IMG/VR virus record: IMGVR_UViG_3300031746_005631
Location: 1-23,909 of that record
Length of the DNA stretch: 23,909 nucleotides
Source of the DNA: a virus
Reading direction: 5' to 3' (one strand)
This document shows positions 22,177-23,909 of this stretch, piece after piece; within the stretch, counting starts at the first letter, position 1; every line of letters begins with the position of its first letter. A model generated the notes under the pieces. That model made no database searches, had not been told where the DNA came from, and saw nothing but the letters and a program-made list of their open reading frames with translations. The position numbers were made by a program, and so were the translations under genes.

Positions 22177-22412
22177 CAGGTGGAGTAGAGGTAACAGCTA
22201 TTGAAAGAGCCCTGATGGACAGATGTTCCCGGGAAGGAGATATCATCTTCCTGAGTTACTTTCCAACTAAAGGTGAAGTGAAGCAACTGTTCTTAAATAA
22301 TATAAAAACAGTCTATTTTTTCGGTAAAATAAACTCCGCTGAGACAGCCTCTTTTATAAATTCTTTACATGATAATTGTATCCCTTTAGAGTTTGTGCAG
22401 TTAGAAGATTGA
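22035..22412 (+). CDS. cytidine/dCMP deaminase-fold protein without zinc or catalytic residues
   Basis: The 125-residue product follows the dCMP deaminase scaffold: ALSKCNDRQGAVIVGNGRI, then a GYN-like GWNYVTGG, then the helix that normally carries HAE, then the PCxxC strand and a final IKTVYFFGK strand. Here HAE reads TAI (residues 54-56) and PCxxC reads PTKGE (77-81). The three zinc ligands and the proton-shuttling Glu are all lost, and deamination is not expected. A binding, regulatory or decoy role is inferred. The ATG at 22035 has AGGAG 7 nt upstream, strong support for this start, although it lies 142 nt inside the end of recD2. Confidence 0.75.
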   Translation: MSDYSQEEKRFFAEIARGACALSKCNDRQGAVIVGNGRIHSYGWNYVTGGVEVTAIERALMDRCSREGDIIFLSYFPTKGEVKQLFLNNIKTVYFFGKINSAETASFINSLHDNCIPLEFVQLED

Positions 22413-22458
22413 TTTTATCTTTAAAAAATCTCCCTAAAAATTGAATCATATAGTAGAT

Positions 22459-23541
22459 ATGGAAGACATAAAGAAAAATTTTATTTACGAGCGTTTGCTG
22501 GGTATGAGTTTTTCTATAGATCTTAAATCTATAACAAGCCCTACCTATATCAATGAGAGGATCTGGCAGTGCCATAATTTCATTGAGGAAGTAGAAAGAT
22601 ACAGCATAGAACTGAGTCAGGAATCCTCGGTCATCCAGCAGGCTGTGAATAATTCCCAGGCTGAATATGACACAGCGAAAGAGACCCTTTTAGTTTCGGA
22701 TGATATAAAAAATCTTCCGAGTATAAAGGATCGTGAAGCCAAGTGTAATCAGCTTCTGAAGAAGGAGCTTAATCAGATAAGAAATTATCAGAATGGGCTA
22801 ATGGCGATTAATAATCTTCTAAAAGCCACAAACCTGAAGATTAAAAATTTAAACAGAGCTAATTCTGATATTAAAGTACAAGTACGGATACTTGAGACTC
22901 AGCTCAGGATAAATGGTGGCCAGGGCTCTGATAAGGTTACAAGAGGTCTTATTGAAGAGATGACTCGAAGTTCTATTGGAGAGGATTCATTCAAAGAGGC
23001 TGTGACAGAAGAAATTCATCAAGAGATAGTTGATCCATCAATTGCTTTGAATGTGGGGGACCTGTTGAAAGGTTCTGATTCCAGTTCTAATAATCTTCTA
23101 GGACATGTACCTTTTATTGATAGTTCGGAAGATGCCCTGAAAGCTGTACAAGCTCTGGAAAAGGCTAATGTAGAGATAAAGGAGCAGGTAAAAGCTGATG
23201 AATCCGGTATTAATAATCTTCTAAGAGATATAGACCAAGCGTTGCTGGAGCCCATACCTGATATAGAGGATGAGGAGGAAATAGAGCCGGAAGAGGATTC
23301 CTGGCTATCACAAATAGATTCTGGCACAGATGTGACGGAAATAACAGAAGAAGAACAACCTATTATTGACATAGATAAAATTTTAACGGAACAAGGAGGT
23401 GTATCGGAGGAACCACCTAAACCATTAAATCTGGATAAAAATAAAATAGAACCAGAGGCACCAAAAAATCCTCAATTATTCCAAAGTAAGACTGTAGTCA
23501 CGGGCATAGACCTGGACGATATACTTGACAGTATTACCTAA
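22459..23541 (+). CDS. coiled-coil acidic protein with a gp32-like C-terminal tail (360 aa)
   Basis: I do not recognise a family. Residues about 25-150 are strongly helical and coiled-coil-like (Gln, Asn, Lys and Leu rich). Residues 170-340 are acidic with Pro-containing linkers, probably disordered. The end, TGIDLDDILDSIT, resembles the acidic tail of T4 gp32 (DLDDLLNDL), through which gp32 contacts its partners. The gene directly precedes a likely gp32-like protein. The ATG at 22459 is preferred to a TTG six codons earlier; neither has a clear ribosome site. A recombination or replication mediator, or a scaffold, fits the context. Confidence 0.7.
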   Translation: MEDIKKNFIYERLLGMSFSIDLKSITSPTYINERIWQCHNFIEEVERYSIELSQESSVIQQAVNNSQAEYDTAKETLLVSDDIKNLPSIKDREAKCNQLLKKELNQIRNYQNGLMAINNLLKATNLKIKNLNRANSDIKVQVRILETQLRINGGQGSDKVTRGLIEEMTRSSIGEDSFKEAVTEEIHQEIVDPSIALNVGDLLKGSDSSSNNLLGHVPFIDSSEDALKAVQALEKANVEIKEQVKADESGINNLLRDIDQALLEPIPDIEDEEEIEPEEDSWLSQIDSGTDVTEITEEEQPIIDIDKILTEQGGVSEEPPKPLNLDKNKIEPEAPKNPQLFQSKTVVTGIDLDDILDSIT

Positions 23542-23564
23542 TATTCAAAATAAGGAGCCACACA

Positions 23565-23909
23565 ATGGCAGAAGCAGAACTTTTTGGTTTTGAGAAGGAT
23601 GAGATTCGGGGCGGCTTGCTCGAGAAATACAAGGGCAAGAAAGGTGAGGTACATCGTTGTGGGATTGTTTATATCGATCCTAAAGCCATGTTTGCCGGCC
23701 ACAAGATACATTTCAAAGAGCGTTTCTTCATTTGTAAGAAGGGAAAATGCTGTGAGGTGTGCGGTGAGCCCAAGTGGAGGATTGGAGCAGTCCTCATCAA
23801 GTATGGTACGGATAGAGCTGGTAATATCAAGAAGCCCCTGTCTTATGAACTCTTTCCGTGGATCTTCTCTGAGCAGAACTATGTCAAACTCAAGGACCTT
23901 AACAACGAT
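23565..23909 (+). CDS. probable gp32-like single-stranded DNA-binding protein (3' truncated)
   Basis: The frame is open from the ATG at 23565 to the window edge (115 codons), with TAAGGAG 7 nt upstream. The visible part has a His (GHKIHF) and closely spaced cysteines (ICKKGKCCEVCG) followed by WRIGAVLIKY, GNIKKPLSYEL and W-x(6)-Y-x-x-LK. This resembles the zinc-containing DNA-binding core of T4-type gp32. Codons are richer in G and C than in the neighbouring genes, as in highly expressed genes, which suits a protein needed in large amounts. The assignment is a pattern match; the end, where an acidic tail would lie, is outside the window. Confidence 0.55.
   Translation, partial: MAEAELFGFEKDEIRGGLLEKYKGKKGEVHRCGIVYIDPKAMFAGHKIHFKERFFICKKGKCCEVCGEPKWRIGAVLIKYGTDRAGNIKKPLSYELFPWIFSEQNYVKLKDLNND

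Overview
This window reads as an AT-rich (roughly 35-37% GC by eye) piece of a large tailed-phage genome, probably a jumbo-class phage. The reasons are near gap-free gene packing with many 4-14 nt overlaps, a phage-encoded set of replication and transcription proteins, inteins, a free-standing homing endonuclease, and a membrane-anchored lytic transglycosylase. TAG, TAA and TGA all serve as stops, so no stop codon is recoded. The host cannot be named; Shine-Dalgarno sites are classical (AAGGAGG, GGAGG), and the class II ribonucleotide reductase implies a host that can supply cobalamin. A large plasmid or integrated element is not strictly excluded.

Left edge (1-3060): the tail of a rightward gene meets a leftward block at a bidirectional hairpin terminator. 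Two leftward zinc-ribbon proteins (266-1447, 1509-2471) each have their own terminator. The second sits behind a textbook sigma70-type promoter (TTGACA-N17-TATATT, 2585-2613) and a hairpin-rich leader. Two 59-residue genes follow upstream, one of them a putative lipoprotein, and then a nested stem structure (3062-3142).

Leftward operon (3142-17372), in transcription order: holB-like delta-prime, holA-like delta, a class II ribonucleotide reductase (nrdJ) carrying two inteins, a thioredoxin, small proteins, a degenerate isochorismatase-like protein, a zinc ribbon, an unknown, a DnaG-type TOPRIM primase lacking its zinc domain, a degenerate GIY-YIG-like protein, a dnaX-like clamp-loader ATPase, a NusG-like factor, a sigma region 4 protein and a homing endonuclease. 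This joins clamp loading, priming, dNTP supply and transcription control in one unit.

Divergent non-coding hub (17373-18781): this is where transcription switches strand. It holds a perfect 48-bp direct repeat in two copies 1,115 bp apart, an 8-copy 7-bp tandem array (TACTCAG), several inverted repeats, a 35-nt pure A/T tract, a small unknown gene, and a GC-rich island (about 49% GC) that may be a decayed gene or a structured RNA. It is the best candidate in the window for a replication origin or control region.

Rightward operon (18782-23909): an acidic protein, an anchored lytic transglycosylase, a RecD2-type helicase, a cytidine-deaminase fold protein that has lost its zinc and catalytic residues and overlaps the helicase gene by 142 nt, a coiled-coil acidic protein ending in a gp32-like acidic tail, and the start of a likely gp32-like single-stranded DNA-binding protein.

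A theme across the window is enzyme folds with missing catalytic residues: GIY-YIG, isochorismatase, cytidine deaminase, and one LAGLIDADG motif in each intein.
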